A DNA stretch of 8,494 nucleotides from JBDSYA01 sp039925865 (GTDB lineage: Bacteria > Bacteroidota > Ignavibacteria > Tepidaquicellales > Tepidaquicellaceae). Below the pieces are notes generated by a model. The model was not told the origin of the DNA, did no database searches, and worked only from the letters and a program-made list of their open reading frames with translations. Position numbers and translations under genes: made by a program. Below are positions 1-8,115 of the stretch, one piece after another (the first letter of the stretch is position 1; each line of letters opens with the position of its first letter). Where the stretch lies: assembly GCA_039925865.1 (NCBI GenBank), contig JBDSYA010000253.1, positions 1 through 8,494 of the forward strand, written 5' to 3'.

Positions 1-1
1 T

Positions 2-82
2 AAGATTATAGAGTTTTTAGGGGAAGAAAATATAACAATTATCAATACATCTGAAATCTATAAATCGACAGATGATCTATAA
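2..82 (+). CDS. C-terminal end of an unrecognised gene (5' truncated by window edge)
   Basis: Only the last 26 codons are inside the window, reading from the edge to a TAA at 80-82. The tail is polar and contains NTSEIYKSTDDL. I do not recognise a family. Of the three forward frames this is the only one open from the edge to about position 80. The same frame continues after the stop into the small ORF at 95-175, only 12 bases further on. The two could therefore be consecutive short genes, or one antitoxin gene split by a nonsense codon. The base composition is as A+T-rich as the PIN gene that follows, suggesting they belong to the same transferred unit. Confidence 0.4.
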   Translation, partial: KIIEFLGEENITIINTSEIYKSTDDL

Positions 83-94
83 GACTTCAAAGTA

Positions 95-175
95 ATGGAA
101 GAAGAAATAAAAAAGTATAGAGTAAAATTACCCAAAGATTTTAAATTCAATCGTGACGAAGCTAATGAGCGATAG
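95..175 (+). CDS. Very short putative antitoxin (or antitoxin C-terminal remnant) of the PIN toxin
   Basis: This 26-codon ORF starts at ATG 95 and ends at TAG 173-175. It overlaps the PIN-toxin start (ATG 165) by 11 bases, the gene arrangement typical of type II toxin-antitoxin pairs. The product is highly charged. It starts MEEEIKKYR and ends in FKFNRDEANER, which resembles the toxin-wrapping C-terminal tail of small antitoxins; that resemblance is from memory, not a database match. At 26 residues it is too short to contain the usual DNA-binding domain. No clear Shine-Dalgarno sequence precedes the ATG. Upstream, the same frame is open apart from the TAA at 80-82, so it may be the 3' part of an interrupted antitoxin whose start lies outside the window. 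Confidence 0.4.
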   Translation: MEEEIKKYRVKLPKDFKFNRDEANER

Positions 176-572
176 GTACTTTTTAGATACAAATATCTTA
201 ATTTACTATATTGGAGATGAAATTCAGAAACAAGAAATTGCCAAGGGTCTAATTTATTCAACGAATGGAATAATTATCAGTATGCAGATAATAAATGAAT
301 TTACAAATGTTTGTTTTAAAAAGTTAAATTTTAATGAAATAGAAATTACCAATTTGATAAATTTATTTAAAAAAAGATTTGATATTAAACCTGTTACTCT
401 GTCAACTATATATGATGCTATTGATCTCAAAAGAGTTTACAAATATTCTTATTATGATTCTTTAATGATAGCTTCTGCATCCGAATATAGCTGTGATATT
501 GTATATTCAGAAGATTTAACTCACAGGCAAATAATTGAAAATAAAATAAAAATACTTAATCCATTTATATAA
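165..572 (+). CDS. PIN-domain (VapC-like) ribonuclease toxin
   Basis: This 135-residue protein has the length of a single PIN domain. PIN proteins are Mg2+/Mn2+-dependent RNases and act as the toxins of VapBC systems. The acidic catalytic set is visible: D8 in YFLDTNILI, E45 in QIINEFTNV, D98 in YYDSLMIASA and D117 in the terminal VYSEDLTH block. I chose ATG 165 because MSDRYFLDTN is the standard PIN opening. A GTG at 153 would add only four residues. The start overlaps the short upstream ORF by 11 bases, supporting a translationally coupled antitoxin-toxin pair. The gene is clearly more A+T-rich than the aconitase that follows, with many AAT, ATA and TTA codons, consistent with horizontal acquisition. 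All catalytic residues are present, so the toxin looks intact. The RNA target cannot be predicted. Confidence 0.85.
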   Translation: MSDRYFLDTNILIYYIGDEIQKQEIAKGLIYSTNGIIISMQIINEFTNVCFKKLNFNEIEITNLINLFKKRFDIKPVTLSTIYDAIDLKRVYKYSYYDSLMIASASEYSCDIVYSEDLTHRQIIENKIKILNPFI

Positions 573-591
573 AATAGGAGAAATTAAATTA

Positions 592-2838
592 ATGATCTTC
601 GATCTTGACCTAATTAAAACCGTTTACAATAACTTCAAATCAAAAGTTGAAGATGCGAAAAAGATCCTTGACCGCCCGATGACTTTTACCGAAAAAATCC
701 TTTACGCACATTTATGGGAAATGCCGGCTAAACCTTTTGAAAGAGGGAAGGTCTTTGCAAATTTCAGACCTGACAGGGTCGCGATGCAGGATGCCACTGC
801 GCAGATGGCTTTGCTTCAATTTATGTCGGCAGGAATTCCAAAAGTTGCTGTCCCTACCACCGTTCATTGTGACCATTTGATAGAAGCAGAAGTTGGTGCA
901 AAGAATGATTTGTTGAGAGCATTCGGTGATAATAAAGAAGTTTATTCTTTTTTATCAAGCGTTTCAAATAAATACGGAATTGGATTTTGGAAGCCCGGTG
1001 CTGGAATAATTCATCAGGTGGTTCTTGAGAATTATGCATTTCCCGGAGGTATGATGATAGGAACCGATTCACACACACCAAACGCAGGCGGACTTGGAAT
1101 GATCGCGATAGGTGTTGGCGGCGCTGATGCAGTTGACGTGATGGCTGGAATGCCGTGGGAATTAAAATTTCCAAAAATTATAGGTGTGAAGTTAACTGGC
1201 AAACTCAGCGGATGGACTTCTCCAAAAGATGTGATCCTTAATCTTTCAGGTATTCTTACAGTGAAAGGAGGTACCGGATCGATTATTGAATATTTTGGAG
1301 AAGGAGCGGCTTCAATTTCCTGCACAGGTAAAGGCACAATTTGTAATATGGGTGCGGAGATCGGAGCTACAACATCTCTGTTTCCTTATGATGAAAAAAT
1401 GTATAATTATCTAAAGGCAACTGAAAGAGCTGACATCGGTGAACTTGCTAACTCGATCAGGGATTATTTAAAAGCGGATGAAGGAAGTGAAGCACATTAT
1501 GACCAGATAATTGAAATAAATTTATCGGAGCTTGAGCCTCATGTTAACGGTCCATATACTCCTGACCTTGCATGGCCTATTTCAAAATTTAAGGATGCGG
1601 TGATCCAGAATAATTATCCTGAAACTTTAAAAGTCGCTTTAATAGGAAGCTGTACAAACTCTTCATATGAAGATATGGAAAGGTCGGCTTCGGTTGCCCG
1701 GCAAGCCATTGCAAAAGGAATAAAAGTAATTTCTGAGTTTACAATTACTCCAGGTTCAGAGCAGATTCGCGCAACCATTGAAAGAGACGGACAGCTGGAA
1801 TCATTTGAAGCTGTAGGGGGACTTGTATTGGCAAATGCCTGCGGACCCTGTATTGGTCAATGGAAGCGCCATGACGTTCAGGAAGGTGAAAAAAATTCAA
1901 TTATCACTTCTTATAACAGAAATTTTTCAAAACGAAATGACGGAAATTCTGCTACTCACTCATTTGTGGCTTCACCGGAAATTGTAACAGCATTTGCATT
2001 TGCAGGTAAGCTGACTTTCAATCCGCTTACGGATTCAATTGCCAATGAAAAAGGTGAAATGATAAAACTTGATACTCCAACAGGCAATGAACTTCCTGAG
2101 CATGGATTTTTAAAAGGCGAAGAAGGTTATGTAGCTCCTGCAAAAGACAGTTCAGATGTAGAAGTTATCATTGATCCCGAAAGTCAGCGTCTGGAAAAGC
2201 TTGAACCTTTTTCTCCAAACAAGAGTGAAGATTACAAAGATCTTTATGTACTTTTAAAAGTGAAAGGCAAATGTACTACGGATCATATTTCTATGGCCGG
2301 TCCGTGGCTGAAGTACAGGGGACATCTGGATAATATCTCAAACAATATGTTCATTGGCGCTGTGAATTATTTTAATGATAAAGTTAATCATGTAAAAAAC
2401 CATCTTACGGGAAATTATGAAGAGATTCCTAAAGCCGCGCGTCATTACAAAGATAAGAAGATCGGCTGGGTAGTGGTAGGAGAAGAGAATTACGGAGAAG
2501 GTTCATCAAGAGAACATGCGGCTATGGAGCCACGCTATCTGGGCGGGAAAGCAATTATAGTTAAATCATTTGCCCGCATTCATGAAACAAATCTAAAAAA
2601 ACAGGGAATGCTGCCATTGACATTTAATGATCCTGAGGATTATGATAAAGTCAGGGAAGATGATAGAGTTGATATTGACATCAGCAATCTGAAACCGGGT
2701 GAACAAATAAAAATGATTCTTAAGCACAGCGATAGTTCGACAGAGAATGTAATGCTGAATCAAACTTTTAATGAGCAGCAGATAGACTGGTTTATGAATG
2801 GAAGTGCTTTGAATTCCATGGCAAATAAAAAACGTTAA
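592..2838 (+). CDS. acn: Aconitate hydratase, mitochondrial-type
   Basis: Aconitase isomerises citrate and isocitrate through cis-aconitate in the TCA cycle, using a cytosolic [4Fe-4S] cluster. The 748-residue protein matches mature mitochondrial aconitase in length and shows a constant offset of four residues from it. Cluster ligands are C354 (GSCTNSSYEDM) and C417/C420 (ACGPCIGQW). Active-site residues visible are Q66 in MQDATAQ, H95 in CDH, D159-S160-H161 in GTDSHTPN, R443 and R448 in YNRNFSKRNDGN, D564-H565 in TTDHISMAGPW, and S638/R640 in GEGSSREHAA. The swivel domain 4 occupies roughly residues 540-748. An AGGAG at 576-580 supports ATG 592. This is the mitochondrial-type branch, not the longer AcnA/IRP type (about 890 residues) or AcnB. 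It begins 19 bp after the PIN toxin with no terminator between them, so its promoter must lie within or upstream of the toxin gene. It looks complete and functional. Confidence 0.97.
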   Translation: MIFDLDLIKTVYNNFKSKVEDAKKILDRPMTFTEKILYAHLWEMPAKPFERGKVFANFRPDRVAMQDATAQMALLQFMSAGIPKVAVPTTVHCDHLIEAEVGAKNDLLRAFGDNKEVYSFLSSVSNKYGIGFWKPGAGIIHQVVLENYAFPGGMMIGTDSHTPNAGGLGMIAIGVGGADAVDVMAGMPWELKFPKIIGVKLTGKLSGWTSPKDVILNLSGILTVKGGTGSIIEYFGEGAASISCTGKGTICNMGAEIGATTSLFPYDEKMYNYLKATERADIGELANSIRDYLKADEGSEAHYDQIIEINLSELEPHVNGPYTPDLAWPISKFKDAVIQNNYPETLKVALIGSCTNSSYEDMERSASVARQAIAKGIKVISEFTITPGSEQIRATIERDGQLESFEAVGGLVLANACGPCIGQWKRHDVQEGEKNSIITSYNRNFSKRNDGNSATHSFVASPEIVTAFAFAGKLTFNPLTDSIANEKGEMIKLDTPTGNELPEHGFLKGEEGYVAPAKDSSDVEVIIDPESQRLEKLEPFSPNKSEDYKDLYVLLKVKGKCTTDHISMAGPWLKYRGHLDNISNNMFIGAVNYFNDKVNHVKNHLTGNYEEIPKAARHYKDKKIGWVVVGEENYGEGSSREHAAMEPRYLGGKAIIVKSFARIHETNLKKQGMLPLTFNDPEDYDKVREDDRVDIDISNLKPGEQIKMILKHSDSSTENVMLNQTFNEQQIDWFMNGSALNSMANKKR

Positions 2839-2868
2839 AATTTTTTTGGATTTTAAAATCGAAATTGT

Positions 2869-3606
2869 ATGTGCGTGAAATTACTAATTGGTTTATTTTA
2901 TACAATAGTTTTTATTTCAAATTCATTTTCACAGTCTGCCGTCATTGGTGATAAATGGGATGCCTTAGATGATAAGATAATTAATTCTACAATTGATGAA
3001 GATGAAGCTATAGAGTTAATGTATTCGTATGAGCCTTTGTTAAAAAAATATTTTTATAAAAATAACGGTATAACAGTTGCCCGTCAAAACTGGGTTTTTC
3101 CCTTAAAAAATTTCACTTCAATTTACTACAGGGAAAAGGGCAATGACTATCGTGAAGATAAGTATGATTATTTCCAGGGCAGCAACACTAAAGGTCATCC
3201 GGCTCATGATATAATGATACTTGACAGCAACAAAGATCTTTTTGATGATATAACACTGAGTCCTGTAGATGTAGTAAGTATGTCAAGCGGAGTTGTAGTG
3301 GCAACTGATTCAACATGGGAGCCCGGTTCATTACTTCGCGGAGGAAAGTACGTTAAAATATTCGACGTTAACAATAACGGATTATTTTATTATTCTCACC
3401 TTTCAAATGTAAATGTCAGGCCGGGTGATATTGTTAATGCCGGTGATAAGATCGGTGAGGTGGGACGGACAGGAAGAAAAGCAATTGCGCCTTCAGGAAA
3501 AACACACCTGCATGTTGCATTTTTAAGATTTGAAGAAGGATACCCGATCCCTGAAGATATTATCGATGATCTCAGAAGATCAGAAAAAAATCTCATTAAA
3601 AAATAA
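2869..3606 (+). CDS. Secreted M23-family (LytM-type) zinc metallopeptidase
   Basis: The 245-residue product starts with a signal peptide: K4, a hydrophobic core at 5-17, then SNSFSQS, with likely cleavage around residues 20-22. It should therefore be exported. The C-terminal half (about 105-220) is an M23/LytM domain with the complete zinc and catalytic set: HPAHD (H110, D114), YSHLS (H177) and HLHVAF (H213, H215). M23 enzymes cut cross-bridges or stem peptides of peptidoglycan, so a wall-remodelling role is likely. A 40-50 residue insert between the first motif and the beta core (about 115-170) includes a DSNKD segment and makes it less compact than a minimal LytM domain. The gene begins 30 bp after aconitase and may be read through from it, although the functions are unrelated. 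No clear ribosome-binding site precedes ATG 2869. Its stop codon directly abuts the stop codon of the convergent transporter gene. Confidence 0.88.
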   Translation: MCVKLLIGLFYTIVFISNSFSQSAVIGDKWDALDDKIINSTIDEDEAIELMYSYEPLLKKYFYKNNGITVARQNWVFPLKNFTSIYYREKGNDYREDKYDYFQGSNTKGHPAHDIMILDSNKDLFDDITLSPVDVVSMSSGVVVATDSTWEPGSLLRGGKYVKIFDVNNNGLFYYSHLSNVNVRPGDIVNAGDKIGEVGRTGRKAIAPSGKTHLHVAFLRFEEGYPIPEDIIDDLRRSEKNLIKK

Positions 3607-5091
3607 TTAACTGCTAATCCTATTTTGAAGGTGTTTAGGAATAATAATTCTTTCTGCAATTTCAAAAACAATTTCCGTAAGTATTGCAAGAATTGCAGCC
3701 GGCACTGCTCCCATTAGAATTAATTTTGTGTTGTTAAGTGCAAGTCCCGTCACTATAAATTCACCAAGACCTCCCGCTCCAATGAATGCTGCTAAAGTAG
3801 CTGTCCCTATATTTATAACAGCGGCAGTCCTGATGCCCGCAATTATTGTCGGCATAGATAACGGCAGCTCAATGTTTATAAGCTTTTGCATTCTTGTAAG
3901 ACCTATACCTTCAGCCACTTCCTTAAGCAGCGGATCAACGGTGAACAGTGCAATGGTTGTATTCCTTAAAATCGGTAAAAGGCCATATAGAAAAAGTGCG
4001 ATGATCGCGGGAATTACTCCGATCCCAAATAAAGGTATCATAAAAGCAAGCAAAGCAATTGAAGGAATAGTTTGTAGTAATCCGGCAATGTAAATTACGG
4101 GTTTTGAGGCAGAGGAATAGAAGTAAAGCAAAATACCAAGCGGCACAGCAACTAAGATTGCGAGCAGCAATGATATGAATGTGATCTTTAAATGCTGAAG
4201 CGCCTTAGGAATGATTTCCGAGATCATGCTTACCTTTACATCGGACTGTGAAATATTATTTGCAATGAGATTTTTTTTTCTTAAAAAATTATCAGCAACC
4301 TCTGCAAAATTTTTATTCTCATATAAAACTTCTTCATTCATATCCTGCATTTCGGTTTCTGAAATTTTTCCGGAGATCCTTCCTACAATTTCTTTCATCT
4401 TTTTATCTGCATCAGTCCTGTAAAATGAAACTGCAGAGTATTTCGGGAAAAAATTTTTGTCATCTTTTAGGATGGTTAATGAATACTCAGGTATTTCCCC
4501 ATCTGTAGAATAAGCGTCTGTCAGTTCTATCTGACCGTCTTCAATTGCTTTATAGGCAAGCCCGTGCTCAAGGCCAACAGGTGTTTGCGGGAGTTCATAT
4601 ATTTTTGAGAGATTTTTCCAACCGTCTTCGCGATTTAAAAATTCATAACTCAGGCCTAATTTTAGCTGAGGATGAGCTTTCAGATCGGAAATTGTAGTTA
4701 AGTTTAAACTTTGTGCCTGTTCCTTTTTAAGCGCAAATGCATAAGTATTATTGAAGCCATATTCATTTGAAATTTCCAGGTTAATACTTTTCAGCCTTTC
4801 TTTTAATTCATCAAAAGAAATTTTCTCGTTTGTTTTTAAAATCGCTTCTGAAATAGTGCCCGTATACTCCGGGTATATGTCAATGCCACGGTTAACCAAT
4901 GCCTCGTAACAGACCAAAGTACCGCCAAGATTAAATTTTCTATCCACCGTATAACCTTCACTTTCAAATAAACGGGAAAGTATTTCACTTAGTATATAAC
5001 CTTCATTAAAATGCTTTGCGCCGACAGTGATAGTTTGTGAGTGAACGGATGAGAAAAGAAATAAAATAAATATAGAAATTATCTTTTTCAA
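3607..5091 (-). CDS. ABC importer, fused substrate-binding protein (N) and permease (C), quaternary-ammonium/ergothioneine family
   Basis: This 494-residue protein fuses two parts of an OpuC/YehYZ/EgtU-type importer. Residues 1-19 are a signal peptide ending HSQ. Residues 20-275 form a periplasmic-binding domain with family hallmarks: GAKHFNEGYILSEIL, YPEYTGT (73-79), FNNTYAFAL (113-121), TDAYSTDGEI (191-200) and FFPKY (214-218). These occur in binding proteins for glycine betaine, choline, carnitine and ergothioneine. Residues 300-490 are the permease, with several membrane helices, LLQTIPSIALLAF (338-350) and the ATPase-coupling EAA-like loop at 391-421 (EVAEGIGL...ELPLSMP). The familiar fusions (ProWX, EgtU, OpuABC) put the permease first, so the order here is reversed. 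The start is TTG (5091-5089): the upstream frame hits a TAA within seven codons, no ATG lies near, and TTG gives a perfect signal peptide. It lies 67 bp downstream of its ATPase gene in one operon. The exact substrate is not determined. Confidence 0.9.
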   Translation of the reverse strand: MKKIISIFILFLFSSVHSQTITVGAKHFNEGYILSEILSRLFESEGYTVDRKFNLGGTLVCYEALVNRGIDIYPEYTGTISEAILKTNEKISFDELKERLKSINLEISNEYGFNNTYAFALKKEQAQSLNLTTISDLKAHPQLKLGLSYEFLNREDGWKNLSKIYELPQTPVGLEHGLAYKAIEDGQIELTDAYSTDGEIPEYSLTILKDDKNFFPKYSAVSFYRTDADKKMKEIVGRISGKISETEMQDMNEEVLYENKNFAEVADNFLRKKNLIANNISQSDVKVSMISEIIPKALQHLKITFISLLLAILVAVPLGILLYFYSSASKPVIYIAGLLQTIPSIALLAFMIPLFGIGVIPAIIALFLYGLLPILRNTTIALFTVDPLLKEVAEGIGLTRMQKLINIELPLSMPTIIAGIRTAAVINIGTATLAAFIGAGGLGEFIVTGLALNNTKLILMGAVPAAILAILTEIVFEIAERIIIPKHLQNRISS

Positions 5092-5158
5092 AATTTTATT
5101 TTTATTTTACCGCAGATTTCTCATTGGATTTCCCATTCGAAAAATGACAAAAATGTTT

Positions 5159-5893
5159 TTATTCAAACTGTGAACTGATAAAATATTTTACAAAATCATT
5201 TGCAGGTGAATTTTGAATTTCTTTTTTTGTACCGGTCTGTTGAATAATACCCTTATCTATTATTATTATTTTATCAGCAAGTTTAAAAGCTTCACGAAGA
5301 TCATGAGTTACGATTACAATAGTTCTCGGTTCTGTTTTCTGAATATTTAAAAGCTCTTTATGAATTTCATTTTTCGTTGTCGGATCAAGTGCACCAAAGG
5401 CTTCATCAAGTAAAAAGATCCGTGGATTAAGCATCATAGCCCTGCAAATGCCCACCCTTTGCTGTTCGCCGCCGGACAATTGATAAGGATACTTTGTTTT
5501 GAAATTCTCAGGAAGGCTGACCAGCTTCATCAAATGCTCAGTGCGTTCATTTATTTTATTTATGCTCCATTGCTTTTGAAGTCTTGCAAGAATGATGATA
5601 TTATCATTTACATTCATGTGCGGAAACAAACCTGTTCCCTGAACAGAATATCCAATCTTCAAACGAAGTTCATTAATGTGACTGTAATCGATCGCTTCAT
5701 CAAACACAATTACTTTACCGCCTGATGGTTTAATGAGTCCGTTAATGGTTTTAAGGATTGTAGACTTTCCGCTGCCGCTTCTGCCTATTATAGAAGTGAT
5801 CTTATTTTCTTCGATTTGAAAATTGATATTATCAAGTATTTTCTTTCCGGAATATTCTTTTGAAATATTTTCAAACCTTACCGGATTAATCAA
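5159..5893 (-). CDS. ABC importer ATP-binding subunit (ProV/OpuCA/EgtV-like, no CBS domains)
   Basis: This 244-residue ABC ATPase powers the substrate-binding/permease fusion encoded just downstream on the same strand. All motifs are intact: Walker A GRSGSGKST (37-45), Q-loop Q85 in GYSVQGTGLFPHM, signature LSGGEQQR (139-146), Walker B IFLLDE (159-164), D-loop GALDP (167-171) and switch H197 in VTHD. The GYSVQ...LFPHMNV segment and LSGGEQQRVGICRA resemble the glycine-betaine importer class. Only about 47 residues follow the switch histidine. The paired CBS domains that make OpuA/OpuCA/ProV ATPases osmosensitive are absent, which argues against a simple osmotically gated betaine pump. The start codon is TTG (5893-5891): the in-frame TAG lies eight codons upstream and there is no ATG in between. 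The gene diverges from the EgtB gene across a 40-bp gap. Confidence 0.93.
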   Translation of the reverse strand: MINPVRFENISKEYSGKKILDNINFQIEENKITSIIGRSGSGKSTILKTINGLIKPSGGKVIVFDEAIDYSHINELRLKIGYSVQGTGLFPHMNVNDNIIILARLQKQWSINKINERTEHLMKLVSLPENFKTKYPYQLSGGEQQRVGICRAMMLNPRIFLLDEAFGALDPTTKNEIHKELLNIQKTEPRTIVIVTHDLREAFKLADKIIIIDKGIIQQTGTKKEIQNSPANDFVKYFISSQFE

Positions 5894-5912
5894 ATTATTT
5901 TCTATGTTTCTT

Positions 5913-5925
5913 TTCTAAATTAGAA
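5913..5925. promoter_or_regulatory. 13-bp inverted repeat in the divergent transporter/EgtB intergenic region (possible operator)
   Basis: TTCTAAATTAGAA has perfect 6-bp arms (TTCTAA/TTAGAA) around a single central A. It sits in the 40-bp gap between the ATPase TTG start and the first possible EgtB ATG. A dyad of this size in a shared divergent region could be a repressor site. The region is so A+T-rich that chance is a serious alternative. Confidence 0.25.
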
Positions 5926-5933
5926 TTTATAAA

Positions 5934-7343
<1,410 letters not shown>

Positions 7344-7391
7344 CAATCGGTAAAATTGAAAACGCAAAAACTTTTTTTAAAAAATAAAATA

Positions 7392-7397
7392 GAGGAG
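7392..7397 (+). promoter_or_regulatory. Strong Shine-Dalgarno site of the DUF937 gene
   Basis: GAGGAG lies 8 bases before ATG 7406. It is the best ribosome-binding site in the window and fixes that start. Most other genes here have no recognisable Shine-Dalgarno sequence, so this gene may be translated more strongly than its neighbours. Confidence 0.7.
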
Positions 7398-7405
7398 CAG
7401 CAATT

Positions 7406-7990
7406 ATGTCAGATTTTTTTAGTGATCTAATGAACAATATCGGCGGCGGCGCTGCCGATAAGATCGGTAATACACTTGGAATAGATCCAAACATTATTAC
7501 TCAGGCAATCCCAGTTTTAGCTCCAATGATCCTTGGTGGACTGAAAAAACAGAGTGAAGATAATGGCGGTCAGGAGAGAGTTGATCATATACTGGATAAG
7601 TATGGAGATCCTGATGTGCTTGATAATGTTGACAAGCATGTTGATCAGGTTTCCAATACTGATAACTTTGATACTAATCTTGGCGGGCTTATTGGTAATT
7701 CAGGCTCACAGGTGACAGATGTTTTATCGAAAAAATTTAATTTAGACGGAAGTACAGCTGCAAAAATTATTCCAATGCTGGCTCCTTTAATCATGGGTTA
7801 TCTTACAAAAAGACGCGACAATAATCCGCAGGGATCTCAGGGATTTGCTTCTTTCCTTGATCAAAACGGAGACGGCAGTATAGTGGATGATGTCATGGGA
7901 TTTTTCTCCGGTAAAAAAGATGATAATAATCAGGGCTCCGGCGGAGGCTTGATGGATATGCTCGGCGGACTTTTAGGCGGAAAGAAATAA
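7406..7990 (+). CDS. DUF937 family protein
   Basis: This 194-residue protein of unknown function has no signal peptide and is rich in Gly, Asp and Asn. It shows the DUF937 pattern and an internal duplication. AIPVLAPMILGGLKK (34-48) recurs as IIPMLAPLIMGYLTK (121-135), each preceded by a short loop with an aligned Asp (D27 and D114), a constant offset of 87 residues. A C-terminal part contains DQNGDGSIVDD (152-162), which resembles a calcium-binding EF-hand or dockerin loop with Asp/Asn at positions 1, 3 and 5 but Val instead of an acid at position 12. The end is a glycine-rich GGGLMDMLGGLLGGKK tail. Low-complexity linkers (137-147, 169-181) separate the parts. It lies 62 bp after the EgtB gene, has its own strong ribosome-binding site and is followed by an intrinsic terminator. 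No function can be assigned from sequence or context. Confidence 0.85.
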   Translation: MSDFFSDLMNNIGGGAADKIGNTLGIDPNIITQAIPVLAPMILGGLKKQSEDNGGQERVDHILDKYGDPDVLDNVDKHVDQVSNTDNFDTNLGGLIGNSGSQVTDVLSKKFNLDGSTAAKIIPMLAPLIMGYLTKRRDNNPQGSQGFASFLDQNGDGSIVDDVMGFFSGKKDDNNQGSGGGLMDMLGGLLGGKK

Positions 7991-8019
7991 TACAAGTATT
8001 TGCTTAAATATTTTTTTAT

Positions 8020-8055
8020 AAAGGTAATACAACTAAATTGTATTACCTTTTTTAT
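8020..8055 (+). terminator. Rho-independent terminator after the DUF937 gene
   Basis: A perfect 12-bp stem (AAGGTAATACAA at 8021-8032, TTGTATTACCTT at 8038-8049) encloses the 5-base loop CTAAA. One further A-T pair (8020/8050) extends it, and a T-rich tail follows (TTTTTATT to about 8056). The stem is A+T-rich but long and perfect. It lies 30 bp after the DUF937 stop and separates that transcript from the next gene on the same strand. Confidence 0.85.
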
Positions 8056-8115
8056 TAAATACTGACATTTTTGTTTGCACCTGATTATTAAAATTACTTA
8101 TTGATTAATTTACAT

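Noticed and set aside
153..164. GTG at 153 as start of the PIN toxin
   Set aside because: It adds four residues before the normal PIN opening and deepens the overlap with the upstream ORF; ATG 165 fits the family better.
58..261. 67-codon minus-strand open frame across the antitoxin/toxin junction
   Set aside because: It overlaps the PIN catalytic region on the opposite strand and is explained by the A+T-rich composition.
854..1337. Open frames of about 100 codons on the minus strand opposite the aconitase gene (854-1174 and 1032-1337)
   Set aside because: They lie wholly within a fully conserved aconitase reading frame, have no recognisable domain and are biased by the coding strand's codon use.
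2849..2860. GATTTTAAAATC palindrome between aconitase and the M23 gene as a terminator
   Set aside because: It is a 12-bp palindrome with no loop, almost no G/C and no following T tract, so it is unlikely to terminate.
3728..4423. Plus-strand open frames opposite the transporter fusion gene (3728-4093 and 4211-4423)
   Set aside because: The minus-strand frame carries continuous family motifs and membrane helices; the opposite frames show only mirrored hydrophobicity.
7368..7390. T-run followed by A-run between the EgtB and DUF937 genes as a terminator
   Set aside because: Only A-T pairing with no stable stem; more likely ordinary A+T-rich spacer.
8062..8091. CTGACA (8062-8067) and TATTAA (8086-8091) as a sigma-70-like promoter for the last gene
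   Set aside because: Spacing of 18 is acceptable but the -10 match is poor and such strings are expected by chance in this composition, so I did not list it as a feature.
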